In this document: one piece after another, positions 1-8,700 of the stretch
Layout of the letters: the number at the start of each line of letters is the position of its first letter
Numbering within the stretch: the stretch's first letter is position 1
Source of the DNA: Bacteroidales bacterium
Lineage (GTDB): Bacteria; Bacteroidota; Bacteroidia; Bacteroidales; UBA932
DNA length: 53,450 nt
Direction of reading: 5' to 3'
Assembly (NCBI GenBank): GCA_017471085.1
Contig: JAFUWW010000042.1
Span: 1-53,450, forward strand
The notes under the pieces: model-generated
The model's database searches: none
Told to the model about the DNA's origin: nothing
Seen by the model: the letters and a program-made list of their open reading frames with translations, nothing else
Made by a program: the position numbers and the translations under genes

Positions 1-333
1 AAGAAGCCGGTCCGTTTCTTCTACGGCGCCCGCGCCCTGGTGGAAGCCTTCTATCTGGAAGACTTTGCGGAAATCGAGATGGAATTCCAGAACTTCAACT
101 TCACCCTGGCCCTGGACCTTCCGGATCACGCAGCCGACGCTGCCGGCGTGAAATACACTCCCGGCTTCGTGCACAATGTGATGTATGAGACTTACCTGAA
201 GGACCACGAGGCTCCCGAAGACATCAAGTATTTCATGTGCGGCCCTCCTATGATGGTCAAGTGCGTGAACGAACTGCTGGACTCCCTGGGCGTTGCTCCG
301 GAGAGCATCCTCTACGACAACTTCGGCGGTTAA
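1..333 (+). CDS. nqrF: Na+-translocating NADH-quinone reductase subunit F, C-terminal part
   Basis: The gene is cut by the left edge; about 110 C-terminal residues are present, reading in frame from base 1. They match the NAD(H)-binding end of the FAD/NADH oxidoreductase domain of NqrF: FFYGAR near the start, then YFMCGPPMMV, and the terminal LYDNFGG. NqrF is the membrane-attached subunit that takes electrons from NADH through FAD and a 2Fe-2S centre into the sodium-pumping Nqr complex. The N-terminal ferredoxin part lies outside the window. It is presumably the last gene of an nqrABCDEF operon, because a strong terminator follows directly. Confidence 0.95.
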   Translation, partial: KKPVRFFYGARALVEAFYLEDFAEIEMEFQNFNFTLALDLPDHAADAAGVKYTPGFVHNVMYETYLKDHEAPEDIKYFMCGPPMMVKCVNELLDSLGVAPESILYDNFGG

Positions 334-352
334 TCCCCGCCCTGGTTTATGC

Positions 353-392
353 AAAAAACCGGTCCTTCCGTCTGGAAGGGCCGGTTTTTTTT
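353..392. terminator. Rho-independent terminator after nqrF
   Basis: An 11-bp GC-rich stem (CCGGTCCTTCC pairing with GGAAGGGCCGG, one G-T pair) with a GTCT loop is flanked by an A-run on the left and a T-run on the right. It can therefore act in both directions, for nqrF and for the convergent DUF47 gene. Confidence 0.85.
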
Positions 393-404
393 AGGCTGAG
401 AGCA

Positions 405-1061
405 CTATTCGTCCGTATATCTCAGCCGCAGGATGCGGATGCAGTCGGAGACATGCTTGGCGCTGTCCGTGGCTTTTTCGAACAGTTCCGCCAGATTCTT
501 GTACTTGGTCATCTCCCGGAAATCTTCTTCCTTCGTGAAGATATGGCCGATGTAGCCTTCGTAGGCTTCGTCGGCCTCGTGTTCCAGTTCAGTGACACGG
601 TCGCACAGCAGGGAGATGGGAGAAGCATTGCGGCGGACATTGAGCAGCAGGGGCAGCAGGTCTTTCAAGGCCTTGGCCTCTTGGAGAATCAACTGGGCCA
701 AATCCTGCAGTTGAGGGTCGATCTTGCGGGGATCGTAAATCAGAACGGCATTGGAAGCATCCTTGAGCACATCCAGGCAGTCGTCCATGGCCATGGCCAC
801 GGTTGTCAGGTCCGAGCGGGTGCCGGAAGTGAGAAGGCGGCCGGAAAGCTGATCGCGGAATTCCGTGAGGATGGCATCTCCCTGATGCTCCAGTGTCCGG
901 ATCTCCTTGAAAACGCTCCGGCGGACCGAGACGTCTTCACTGTCCAGCATACGGCACAAAGCCTCAGAACACTGGCAGAAATAGGCCGCCTGCTGGGAAT
1001 AAATAGGGATCAAATCCTTCTTGGGGCGAAAAAAATGCTGAAGTGACCTTAAAAAACGCAT
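405..1061 (-). CDS. DUF47 family PhoU-like protein
   Basis: This 218-residue all-helical protein matches the DUF47/PhoU-like family (TIGR00153 type). It has the two related acidic motifs of the family, LEHQGDAI near residue 58 and LEHEADEAYE near residue 160, where E and D residues are thought to bind metal. Family members usually accompany a PiT-type low-affinity phosphate permease and are taken to modulate it. No pit gene is next to it here: the left neighbour is nqrF and the right neighbours are fimbrial lipoproteins on the other strand. The start is the ATG giving MRFLRSLQHFF. Family assignment is firm; the role in phosphate transport is inferred from relatives. Confidence 0.85.
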   Translation of the reverse strand: MRFLRSLQHFFRPKKDLIPIYSQQAAYFCQCSEALCRMLDSEDVSVRRSVFKEIRTLEHQGDAILTEFRDQLSGRLLTSGTRSDLTTVAMAMDDCLDVLKDASNAVLIYDPRKIDPQLQDLAQLILQEAKALKDLLPLLLNVRRNASPISLLCDRVTELEHEADEAYEGYIGHIFTKEEDFREMTKYKNLAELFEKATDSAKHVSDCIRILRLRYTDE

Positions 1062-1176
1062 ACTGTCCTTTTGTTTTTTTTCCGGTTTTTCGGTTGAAAC
1101 ACGTCAAAAATCGTATAAAACAGAAAAACCTGCACTCTGTATTTTACTGCCACAGGGAAAATCCATTTTCCTTCGT

Positions 1177-1184
1177 TAGCTTTG
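1177..1184 (+). promoter_or_regulatory. -7 element (TAGCTTTG) upstream of fimbrial lipoproteins
   Basis: A match to the Bacteroidales -7 consensus TAnnTTTG, 26 nt before the ATG at 1211. No good -33 TTTG is seen at the usual distance. Confidence 0.4.
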
Positions 1185-1210
1185 CCTGTGAACAAACACA
1201 CGGAAAGCCC

Positions 1211-2251
1211 ATGAAAAGAAGCAAAAAAACAGGCCGGATTTCTTTCTTCGCATACCTCTTCTGTCCGCATTTCGCGGGCCGCATCTCTGCGGCAATACTG
1301 GCTGCCGTCTTGCAGTCTCCGGCCTTTTTTTCTTCTTGCACCCGGCAGGAAGATGAAACTGACTGTCGCACGAAAGCACAAATATATATACAATGGAGCG
1401 AAAATCCAACCCCTGACGCGCTGGATTTGTTCTTTTTTGACCAGGAGGGAGCCATGAGGCTGGATGCTTACCAGCAGATAGACATCCTCTCCGCCCCGGG
1501 TGGCGTCTATGCGCTTTCCGGCAGTGGAGAACGTCATCTGGTCGCCATTTCCAACTCGGGGAAAGACATCTATGACTGGGCCGGGATCCAGACTTACGGC
1601 AGTCTTGGAAAACTGCGTTTCTCGCTGGAAGAAGAGAATCCGGAACGGCCCCGGCTCGTAGGAGAAGCCGATCTGGGCGAAGGGCAGTCCCACAACCTCT
1701 TTCTGCAGCTGCGCCCCATGCTCTGTGCCATCCGGATCCGGTCCGTAGCCTGCGATTTCAGCGGGCATCCGTACGCCGGACAGCCTTTTCTTTTCAACAA
1801 ACTCTACCTTATCCACGCCGGCACCGAGTGCCTGCCGCTGGGAGGGGAAGGCTGCGGACCGGTATCCTGGATGAACCCCGGCAGGGCGGACAGTACGGCT
1901 GTAAGTACCCTGCCTCACCCGGAAATGCTGTTGCAGGAGGGATGCGGACCGGTCAGCCATACAAGGGCATACCCGGACCGTGTCCTGTACTGCTATGCCA
2001 ATCCTGTCATGGAAGACGAGCCCGGGATGCCTGTCACCAGAGTAATTCTGGAAGGAAGCGTCGCGGGACATACCTGTTATTACCCTGTCAACCTGCCGGG
2101 CATGGTCCCGGGCAGTTACTTCATCCTGGACCTTACGCTTACCCGGATGGGATCGCCCGATCCGGACATCCCGGTAGAAAGCGGAACTGTAATCCTGGAA
2201 ACAGAAATCGCCCCCTGGCAGCACCGGGAGCCTGAAACCCTCACTTTCTGA
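1211..2251 (+). CDS. Fimbrillin-like lipoprotein (FimA/Mfa superfamily accessory subunit)
   Basis: A protein of about 346 residues with a long basic/hydrophobic leader ending in a lipobox-like FFSSC (Cys near residue 43). This suggests signal peptidase II processing and surface anchoring, though the leader is unusually long. After it comes a WSENPTPDALDLFFFD segment resembling the N-terminal domain of Bacteroidales DUF5119/Mfa2-type proteins. The C-terminal half contains YCYANPV, YYPVNLPGMVPGSYFILDL and LTLTRMGSPDPDIPVESG, which resembles the closing strands of fimbrillins (commonly TITRPGSDDPDKPV). It lies 3 nt before the next lipoprotein gene, so they are cotranscribed. It is probably an anchor or accessory subunit of a type V fimbria; the exact class is not certain. 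Confidence 0.65.
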   Translation: MKRSKKTGRISFFAYLFCPHFAGRISAAILAAVLQSPAFFSSCTRQEDETDCRTKAQIYIQWSENPTPDALDLFFFDQEGAMRLDAYQQIDILSAPGGVYALSGSGERHLVAISNSGKDIYDWAGIQTYGSLGKLRFSLEEENPERPRLVGEADLGEGQSHNLFLQLRPMLCAIRIRSVACDFSGHPYAGQPFLFNKLYLIHAGTECLPLGGEGCGPVSWMNPGRADSTAVSTLPHPEMLLQEGCGPVSHTRAYPDRVLYCYANPVMEDEPGMPVTRVILEGSVAGHTCYYPVNLPGMVPGSYFILDLTLTRMGSPDPDIPVESGTVILETEIAPWQHREPETLTF

Positions 2252-2254
2252 ACC

Positions 2255-3517
2255 ATGAAAAAGTACCTTCCGCTCCTCCTTCTCCTCCTTTCCGCCTGCA
2301 GCCGGGAAGAAGCCCCGGAAACTGTCCGGACCACCATCTGGCTGGATCCAGGCACACTCCTGACCCGCTCGGCAGATCCGCAAGAAGAGCTCGTATCGGA
2401 CTACAATTTACTTATATTCAACGCTTTTGGCATACTGGAAGAGAAAGTGTATATTCCACGGCGCGTGATGACCATCCAGAACGGGAAAATCCGGCATACC
2501 ACTACGCTGCTGAAAGATGTCCCCTACTCCATCTACGCCGTAGCCAACATAGGGTATGAACTGCCGTGCAGCACCCTGGAAGAGATAAAATCCTACCGCT
2601 ACCACATGGCCTATCCGGACGAGTACAGCCGCGGCATTCCCATGGCGGGACGGTCAGAAGAGACTGCTGTGGGCCATACCGGCACCTTTACGATAAAGCT
2701 GGAGCGGATGATGGCCCGGATCGATCTGTCCATAGACCGGAGCCGGCTGGATGCCGACGTCTCCTTCCAGGTGGACGAAGTAATCGTGGGCGGCTGCCCC
2801 TCTTCGGCCCTGCTCTTCGGCGAAAGCCGGGCGGAATCGGCCTCCCAGACATTTACAGTAGGCTTTTCCAAATCGGGACGGGAGGCCAGTCCGCTCAACC
2901 GGGACGAGACGCCCGGCCACAGCGCCAAAGCAAGCCTGTATCTGCTGGAAAACTGCCAGGGCGACCTGCTCGAGAACGTCACCACCCCCCAGGGCAGGGT
3001 ATTCACGGAAGGCCGCTACCAGGAAGTCTGCTCCTACATAGAAATCCGGGCCGATTATCACTCCCCGCGCTGGAACAGCCGTGCGGGAGAGCATCTAGTC
3101 TACCGCTTTTATCTCGGAGAAAGCCTGGAGAACTTTGACGTGAGACGGAACACCGTCTATGAAATAACCGTATGTCCTGCCGGGGACGGTTTGTCGGAAG
3201 ACAGCTGGCGGGTGGACAGAAGCGGACTCACGGCGTCTTCCCGCCTCTCCCTGTACCCGGCAGCTTACAACGAATGTGAAATCGGGGACGATTACCACAT
3301 CTGGTGTGAAGTCTTTCCGGAAAATGCACCCTTTACCATAGAGCCTCTGGCCTATAACGATGATGAAGAGGTCAGGAAACTGTACCGGTACACGGTCGAC
3401 CCGGACGGGCACGGCCTCACCATCCACACATGGAAGGGAGGCACCGCCGTAGTCTGGTTCAAGGCCGGAGCCCCGGTAAACAGGGATACCCTGGCCATGC
3501 TGGTGATCGGTCCCTAA
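2255..3517 (+). CDS. DUF4906-type fimbrial tip/accessory lipoprotein
   Basis: A 420-residue lipoprotein with a classic short leader (MKKYLPLLLLLLSAC; lipobox LSAC, Cys15). The middle has the FimA/Mfa-like LERMMARIDLSI strand. Residues around 265-325 carry the DUF4906 signature: YIEIRADYHSP, VYRFYLGESLENFDVRRN, YEITV and GDGLSEDSWRVD. In relatives this family sits at fimbrial operon ends and is thought to form tip or accessory subunits. It follows the preceding lipoprotein by 3 nt. Its stop overlaps the stop of convergent rfbC by 2-3 nt. No major fimbrillin or usher-like gene is in the window. Confidence 0.75.
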   Translation: MKKYLPLLLLLLSACSREEAPETVRTTIWLDPGTLLTRSADPQEELVSDYNLLIFNAFGILEEKVYIPRRVMTIQNGKIRHTTTLLKDVPYSIYAVANIGYELPCSTLEEIKSYRYHMAYPDEYSRGIPMAGRSEETAVGHTGTFTIKLERMMARIDLSIDRSRLDADVSFQVDEVIVGGCPSSALLFGESRAESASQTFTVGFSKSGREASPLNRDETPGHSAKASLYLLENCQGDLLENVTTPQGRVFTEGRYQEVCSYIEIRADYHSPRWNSRAGEHLVYRFYLGESLENFDVRRNTVYEITVCPAGDGLSEDSWRVDRSGLTASSRLSLYPAAYNECEIGDDYHIWCEVFPENAPFTIEPLAYNDDEEVRKLYRYTVDPDGHGLTIHTWKGGTAVVWFKAGAPVNRDTLAMLVIGP

Positions 3518-4068
3518 TCGAAGAAGAAATCACTTTCGCGAAGCATGGGATGCTTCCTGTCCTTGGCAGAAAGAACGATATCCGCTGCCGGAAGCTTCCA
3601 GTCAATGCCGATGTCGGGATCGTCCCAGGCAATGGCACCCTCGGCCTCCGGACAGTAGAGACTGTCACATTTGTATTGGAATACGGCATCCTTGCTCAGC
3701 ACGGCAAATCCGTGGGCGAACCCCTTCGGGATGAACATCTGGCGATGATTCTCCCCTGTCAGCTCCATGGCTACATACCGGCCGAAGGAAGGAGAACTGC
3801 GCCGCAGGTCCACCGCCACATCCAGCACCCGGCCTTCCACCACGCGGACCAGTTTGGACTGGGCATGCGGAGGTTTTTGGAAATGGAGCCCGCGCACCAC
3901 GCCATACGAACTCCGGCTCTCGTTATCCTGGACGAAAACAATGTCCAGCCCCGTCTCACGCGCAAAATCGCGGGCGTTGAAACTCTCGAAGAAGTAGCCC
4001 CGTCCGTCTTCAAAGACACGCGGCTCTACAATCAGGACTCCGTCCAGTTCCGTCTGAATCACTTGCAT
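3514..4068 (-). CDS. rfbC: dTDP-4-dehydrorhamnose 3,5-epimerase
   Basis: A 184-residue cupin enzyme of the RmlC family. It converts dTDP-4-keto-6-deoxyglucose to dTDP-4-keto-L-rhamnose for surface polysaccharide. The active-site region GLHFQKPPHAQSKLVRV is present (catalytic His near 61), as are FIPKGFAHGFAVLS and the C-terminal YCPEAEGAIAWDDPDIGIDW. I chose the ATG at 4068 over an in-frame TTG two codons upstream. It is the last gene of the upxY-uvrA-GT-GT-rfbC operon, 2 nt after the preceding glycosyltransferase stop. The other dTDP-rhamnose genes (rfbA, B, D) are not in the window. Confidence 0.95.
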   Translation of the reverse strand: MQVIQTELDGVLIVEPRVFEDGRGYFFESFNARDFARETGLDIVFVQDNESRSSYGVVRGLHFQKPPHAQSKLVRVVEGRVLDVAVDLRRSSPSFGRYVAMELTGENHRQMFIPKGFAHGFAVLSKDAVFQYKCDSLYCPEAEGAIAWDDPDIGIDWKLPAADIVLSAKDRKHPMLRESDFFFD

Positions 4069-4070
4069 CG

Positions 4071-4988
4071 TCAAAAAATAATAAGATAGATTTTAAGGAT
4101 GACCTGCTGAATGAGTTTGACACGCTGACCTGTCATGAATGGCAGTGTCCTGGCCATTACTTTCAGGTACGGACGTTCTTTGAACAGATCTTTGTACAAT
4201 GAAAATGCCACCCAGGCCGCCCACAGGATCACGTTATTCAGGACCGGTTCTACAGGCGACCCTTCCAGATGGGGAAGACAGTGCTCGTACAGGTCCAGCA
4301 TGTTGTTGGCCGACTGGACACGCCTCCGGCGCCTGCTTCCGCTCATGATGGAGGTCGGATTGTTTCTCCGATAGTGCACCAGCGGGACTGACAGCTGTTC
4401 GATATGCCGTGCGTTGAACAGGAGCTGGGTCGCTACGACAATGTCCTCATGCATGTTGTATACCGGGAAGAAAACATTGTCGTACAGTGACTTCCGGGCA
4501 AACTTGTTCCAAAGATAGCCGTAAGCCTTATAGGTATACAGCCTGCGCATGTAGTTCTCTTTCGCAGAAGTGTCATAGTGCTTTTCCCGGTCCAGCTTCC
4601 TGTAGGAACCGTATTCCTTCCAGAAATCGTAATAGACAAAATCGGCCCCGGTCTCCTCGGCCTTGGCCACCAGGCGCTTCACCTGGTCCTCTTCCACCCA
4701 GTCGTCGGAATCCACATGCATGATATACTCTCCATCCGCATGCTGCAAGCCTGTCGAACGGGCCTGGGGAAGACCGGCATTCTCCTTATTGACGATTTTC
4801 ACGTTCCGTTCCGGATAGCGGGCAAGAACCTCGGCAAGGACTTCCATGGAGCGGTCCTTGGTGCCGTCGTTCACAAAAATGTACTGGATGCAGGGGTAAG
4901 TCTGCTTCATCAGCGATTCCGCACACTGGGCTATATATGGCTCAACACCATAGATAGGGACAATGACGGATACTAAAGGTTGTTTCAT
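4071..4988 (-). CDS. Glycosyltransferase family 2
   Basis: A 305-residue GT-A fold enzyme. The N-terminus VSVIVPIYGVEPYIAQCAESLMKQ is the standard GT2 opening, FVNDGTKDRS follows, and the metal/nucleotide-binding DSDD lies at about residue 91 (HVDSDDWVEEDQV). No membrane segment is evident. It probably adds a sugar to a cell-surface glycan, consistent with rfbC just downstream and a second glycosyltransferase 3 nt upstream. Donor and acceptor cannot be predicted. Confidence 0.9.
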   Translation of the reverse strand: MKQPLVSVIVPIYGVEPYIAQCAESLMKQTYPCIQYIFVNDGTKDRSMEVLAEVLARYPERNVKIVNKENAGLPQARSTGLQHADGEYIMHVDSDDWVEEDQVKRLVAKAEETGADFVYYDFWKEYGSYRKLDREKHYDTSAKENYMRRLYTYKAYGYLWNKFARKSLYDNVFFPVYNMHEDIVVATQLLFNARHIEQLSVPLVHYRRNNPTSIMSGSRRRRRVQSANNMLDLYEHCLPHLEGSPVEPVLNNVILWAAWVAFSLYKDLFKERPYLKVMARTLPFMTGQRVKLIQQVILKIYLIIF

Positions 4989-4991
4989 AGT

Positions 4992-5834
4992 TTAAATGAT
5001 TGATTGGAAGCGCTCCGGAATCCTCACGATAATCCGAAGGCCGAACATGGCCGGCTTGTTCCAGGCATAGGGCGGACGAACGAGCGTCTGGCAGATTCTT
5101 GCCAGGGAAGTCCACCGGCCAAAATCCCGTGCCGGAAGATCCGTCACCAGACGGATGGCCCTGGAGCGCTTGTGCATATGCTTTTCCCAGCCCTGTGCAA
5201 GGCGGTCTTTGTCCTGGAAGCGGTCCTGCAGCCGCTTCATGTCGAAATAGCCGAAATGGAAAAGATATAAGTCCTTGGCTATATGGAAATTATGTCCCTT
5301 GATCCGATGGAAGCCGCTTCCCCAGGTCAAGGGTTCTGCCAGGATGGACGGTTTGGTATAACGCGTGCCTATCTGCGCATAATGACGCTGCTGGAGGAAA
5401 GGCCGGTCTTCCGTAATGTCGGCCTCTTCTCCCATTTTCTGTCCGAAGTCCAGTCCCAGGGCCGACAGGGAGCCTTTAACCCGGACCGAACTCAGGTACT
5501 CCGGAAGGGTCTTTCCCAGCCTGGGATCCACAACGATGAATTCATCCGCATCTACGCCTATGACCAGGTCGTAGCCCCCGGAAAGCAATTCCGCTGCCTT
5601 GGATGAGAGAAACTTCAGGCGTCCTTTCTCTGCCTCAACCACATGGGAGCCGATTTTTTCCACAGCCTGGGCATGCGTTCCCTCACAATAGTCCCCCACC
5701 ATCTGGTCCAGTCCGTCCAGATAGATGTAAAGGTTTTCACGTCCCAGCTGGGCGCCGTAATAGGACACCCACTTCCGAAGGTAGAAGTCATCATTACGGG
5801 CCATTGTGATGGCAGCAATCCGTTTCGTCTCCAT
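4992..5834 (-). CDS. Glycosyltransferase family 2-like (PF13704 type)
   Basis: A 280-residue protein beginning IAAITMARNDDFYLRKWVSYYG, the pattern of the Glyco_tranf_2_4/GT92-like group, where M-x-RND/NE-x-x-F-L-x-x-W opens the domain. The acidic DXD-type motif is VIGVDADEFIVVD near residue 95. A conserved GSGFHRIKGHNFH and HFGYF lie in the second half. It sits 2 nt after the uvrA stop and 3 nt before the next glycosyltransferase, inside the upxY-led operon. Substrate unknown. Confidence 0.8.
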   Translation of the reverse strand: METKRIAAITMARNDDFYLRKWVSYYGAQLGRENLYIYLDGLDQMVGDYCEGTHAQAVEKIGSHVVEAEKGRLKFLSSKAAELLSGGYDLVIGVDADEFIVVDPRLGKTLPEYLSSVRVKGSLSALGLDFGQKMGEEADITEDRPFLQQRHYAQIGTRYTKPSILAEPLTWGSGFHRIKGHNFHIAKDLYLFHFGYFDMKRLQDRFQDKDRLAQGWEKHMHKRSRAIRLVTDLPARDFGRWTSLARICQTLVRPPYAWNKPAMFGLRIIVRIPERFQSII

Positions 5835-5836
5835 AA

Positions 5837-8689
5837 CTATAAGGTATTTCGCAAATACTTGGCTGTAAATGTATCTCCCTGTTCTGCAAGCGTTTCCGGC
5901 GTCCCGGCGAATACCACTTCCCCGCCCTTGTCTCCGGCGTCCGGCCCAAGGTCGATGATCCAGTCGGCACTCCGGATTACATCCAGGTTGTGCTCCACGA
6001 CAATCACCGTATGTCCCTTGGCAATGAGCACGTCAAAGGCTTTCAGCAGTTTCTCCACATCGTAGAAATGAAGGCCCGTGGTGGGTTCGTCGAACAGGAA
6101 CAGAATGCGGTCGCGGCCGCCCTCTGCCAGCGACAGGAAATAGGCCAGCTTGATCCGCTGGCTCTCGCCGCCGGAAAGGGTGCTGGAAGGCTGGCCCAGT
6201 TTGATATATCCCAGTCCTACATCCACCAGCGTCTGGAGCTTGGAAGCGATGGACTGCGCCGCTTCTTCTTTCTGTGCGCCGAAGAAGGCGATGGCCTCCT
6301 CCACGCTCATGTTCAGGATGTCATCCACGTTTTTCCCCTTGTAGCGGACCTCCAGGATGTCGGGCTTGAAGCGTTTTCCGCCGCAGGACTCGCAGACCAT
6401 GGTGACATCGGCCATGAACTGCATGCCGATTTTCACGAATCCGTCACCCTGGCATTCGGGGCAGCGGCCGCCTTCCTGGTTGAAGGAGAAGTAGGACGGC
6501 GTGAATCCGTTGATGCGCGCGAACGGCTCCTCGCTCAGGAGTTTACGGATATCGTCATAAACCTTCAAGTAGGTGACGGCATTGGAACGGGAACTCTTGC
6601 CGATGGGATTCTGGTCTACATACTCCACCCTGGTGATGCGGCTGAGGTCTCCGGAAAGCCCCTTGAAAGTACCCGGCAGGTCGCCCGTCTCATTGATGCG
6701 CCTGTGCAGGGCAGGATACAGGATGTCGCCCACCAGCGAAGACTTGCCGCTGCCGCTCACGCCGCTCACCACGGTAAGGGCGTTGAGCGGGAAGGTCACG
6801 TCGATGTCTTTCAGGTTGTTGTGCATGGCCCCATTCACGGTGATGCCATAGTTCCAGGGGTTTTTTTCGCGCACATAGGGCTGACGGATGCCCTTAAGGT
6901 ACTGCAGCGTCAGGGAACGGTCTGTCTGAGCGGGGGTCTCCTCCCCCACGCTTCCCTGGAACACCACTTCGCCGCCGTCGACCCCGGCTTTGGGGCCCAG
7001 GTCGATCAGGCAGTCAGCCGAGCGGATGATTTCCGGATCATGTTCCACGACAACGACGGTGTTTCCGATATCCCTGAGGCGTTTGAGCACGGCGATGAGC
7101 CGGTCCGTATCCCGCGGATGCAGGCCGATGGAAGGCTCGTCCAGGATGTACATGGAGCCGACCAGCGAACTGCCCAGGGCTGTGACCAGGTTTACCCGCT
7201 GGCTCTCGCCTCCGGAGAGGGTGTTCATGGGACGGCTAAGGGTGAGATAGCCCAGTCCCACATCCCGGATGCATTCCAGGCGGTATTCTATCTCTTCGAT
7301 GGCCTTTCCGGCCACGTTTTTCTCATACTCCGTAAGAGATACCCGGTCGGAGCCGGGTATGACGTCATGGCCGGCTTGACCGGTCATCTGGCGGAACCAG
7401 GAAAGCAGGTCTTCCACGGTCATCGACAGCAGGTCGTGGATGGTCTTCCCTCCTATGCGTACATAAAGGGCTTCTTTCCTGAGCCGGCTTCCGCCGCACG
7501 AATGGCAGGTGGTCCGCCCGCTGTACCTGCTGAGCATGTATTTATACTGGATCTTGTAGCGGTTGGCTTCCACCCACTCGAAGAACTCGTTCAGGCCCAC
7601 GATGGTGGTTTCGTCGCCTTGCACGGCACGGGAATCCCACAGGATCTGCCTCTGCCGGTCCGTCAGTTTGCAATAGGGTTCGAAAATGGGGATGCCGTAT
7701 TTTTCGGCATTCTTCACCACCAGGTCCTTGAACCAGCTCATTTTCTCCCCTCTCCAGCAGGCGATGGCCCCGTCATAGATGCTCCGGGTCTTGTCCGGCA
7801 CCACCAGGTCTTCGCTGACGCCGACGATCTTCCCCAGGCCGCCGCAAATCGGGCAGGCGCCCAGCGGACTGTTGAAACTGAACAGGTATTCGTCCGGCTC
7901 GCGGAAAGTGAGACCGTCCCGTTCGAAGCGGCTGCAGAAAGGTTTCAGGGCACCGTCAACCCAGAGCAGCATGTCGCCTTCGCCCTTGTCGAAAGCGGCC
8001 TGCACTGAGGCCTGGAGGCGTGTGAGAAGATCCTCGTCGGGCTTTTCCGGGGTTTTTACGCGGTCTACCAGAAGCAGGAGGTCTTCCGGGTAATGGCCGT
8101 CCATCTGCATCACTTCCTCTATCCGGAGGATGGTTCCGTCGGCCCGGTTGAAAAGGCGGCTGTATCCCTCTTCCTTGAGGGAAAGCATCAGTTCCACCTT
8201 GTCTGTGCGGGCGTTCCAGCGGATATCGGCCAGGATATAAGCGGCATGTGGGGCACCGTCCAACAAGGCCGACAGCACGTCCTGCACGGTATGGGCTTTC
8301 ACTTCCTCCCCGCTCACAGGCGAATAGGTCCGGCCGATGCGGGCGAAGAGGATGCGCATGTAATCATAGATTTCCGTGGTGGTGGCCACCGTGGAACGGG
8401 GATTCCGTACGTTCACTTTCTGCTCGATGGCGACGGCCGGCGGGATGCCGTCAATAGCCTCCACATCCGGCTTCACCATCCTGCCCAGGAACTGACGGGC
8501 ATAGGACGAGAGGCTCTCGGCGAAACGGCGCTGCCCTTCTGCGAAAAGGGTGTCGAACGCCAGGGACGACTTGCCGCTGCCCGATATGCCGGTAATCACC
8601 ACCAGGCGGTTCCGGGGAATCTCGACGGTGATGTCCTTCAGGTTGTTGACCTTCGCTTTTCTTATGACGATATTTCCTTCTGCAGGCAT
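5837..8689 (-). CDS. uvrA: Excinuclease ABC subunit A
   Basis: A full-length 950-residue UvrA, the DNA-damage sensor of nucleotide excision repair. It has two ABC ATPase modules: Walker A GISGSGKSS near residue 35 and GVSGSGKSS near 640; signature LSGGESQR near 490 and 836; Walker B LDEPS and FDEPT. The zinc cysteine pairs CPICGG, CHSCGG, CPECQGDG and CESCGG are present. It starts 11 nt after the upxY stop and is followed 2 nt later by a glycosyltransferase gene. A repair gene is thus embedded in a polysaccharide-type operon, which is unusual for uvrA. Confidence 0.98.
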   Translation of the reverse strand: MPAEGNIVIRKAKVNNLKDITVEIPRNRLVVITGISGSGKSSLAFDTLFAEGQRRFAESLSSYARQFLGRMVKPDVEAIDGIPPAVAIEQKVNVRNPRSTVATTTEIYDYMRILFARIGRTYSPVSGEEVKAHTVQDVLSALLDGAPHAAYILADIRWNARTDKVELMLSLKEEGYSRLFNRADGTILRIEEVMQMDGHYPEDLLLLVDRVKTPEKPDEDLLTRLQASVQAAFDKGEGDMLLWVDGALKPFCSRFERDGLTFREPDEYLFSFNSPLGACPICGGLGKIVGVSEDLVVPDKTRSIYDGAIACWRGEKMSWFKDLVVKNAEKYGIPIFEPYCKLTDRQRQILWDSRAVQGDETTIVGLNEFFEWVEANRYKIQYKYMLSRYSGRTTCHSCGGSRLRKEALYVRIGGKTIHDLLSMTVEDLLSWFRQMTGQAGHDVIPGSDRVSLTEYEKNVAGKAIEEIEYRLECIRDVGLGYLTLSRPMNTLSGGESQRVNLVTALGSSLVGSMYILDEPSIGLHPRDTDRLIAVLKRLRDIGNTVVVVEHDPEIIRSADCLIDLGPKAGVDGGEVVFQGSVGEETPAQTDRSLTLQYLKGIRQPYVREKNPWNYGITVNGAMHNNLKDIDVTFPLNALTVVSGVSGSGKSSLVGDILYPALHRRINETGDLPGTFKGLSGDLSRITRVEYVDQNPIGKSSRSNAVTYLKVYDDIRKLLSEEPFARINGFTPSYFSFNQEGGRCPECQGDGFVKIGMQFMADVTMVCESCGGKRFKPDILEVRYKGKNVDDILNMSVEEAIAFFGAQKEEAAQSIASKLQTLVDVGLGYIKLGQPSSTLSGGESQRIKLAYFLSLAEGGRDRILFLFDEPTTGLHFYDVEKLLKAFDVLIAKGHTVIVVEHNLDVIRSADWIIDLGPDAGDKGGEVVFAGTPETLAEQGDTFTAKYLRNTL

Positions 8690-8700
8690 AAACTAACTAT

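Noticed and set aside
1049..2383. Minus-strand open frame opposite the first fimbrial lipoprotein
   Set aside because: Composition is Arg/Gly/Pro-rich with no domain, while the plus strand shows a lipobox and fimbrillin-type strands.
5990..8008. Long plus-strand open frame opposite uvrA
   Set aside because: It is antisense to a full-length, motif-complete UvrA and encodes no recognisable domain; it follows from the codon bias of the real gene.
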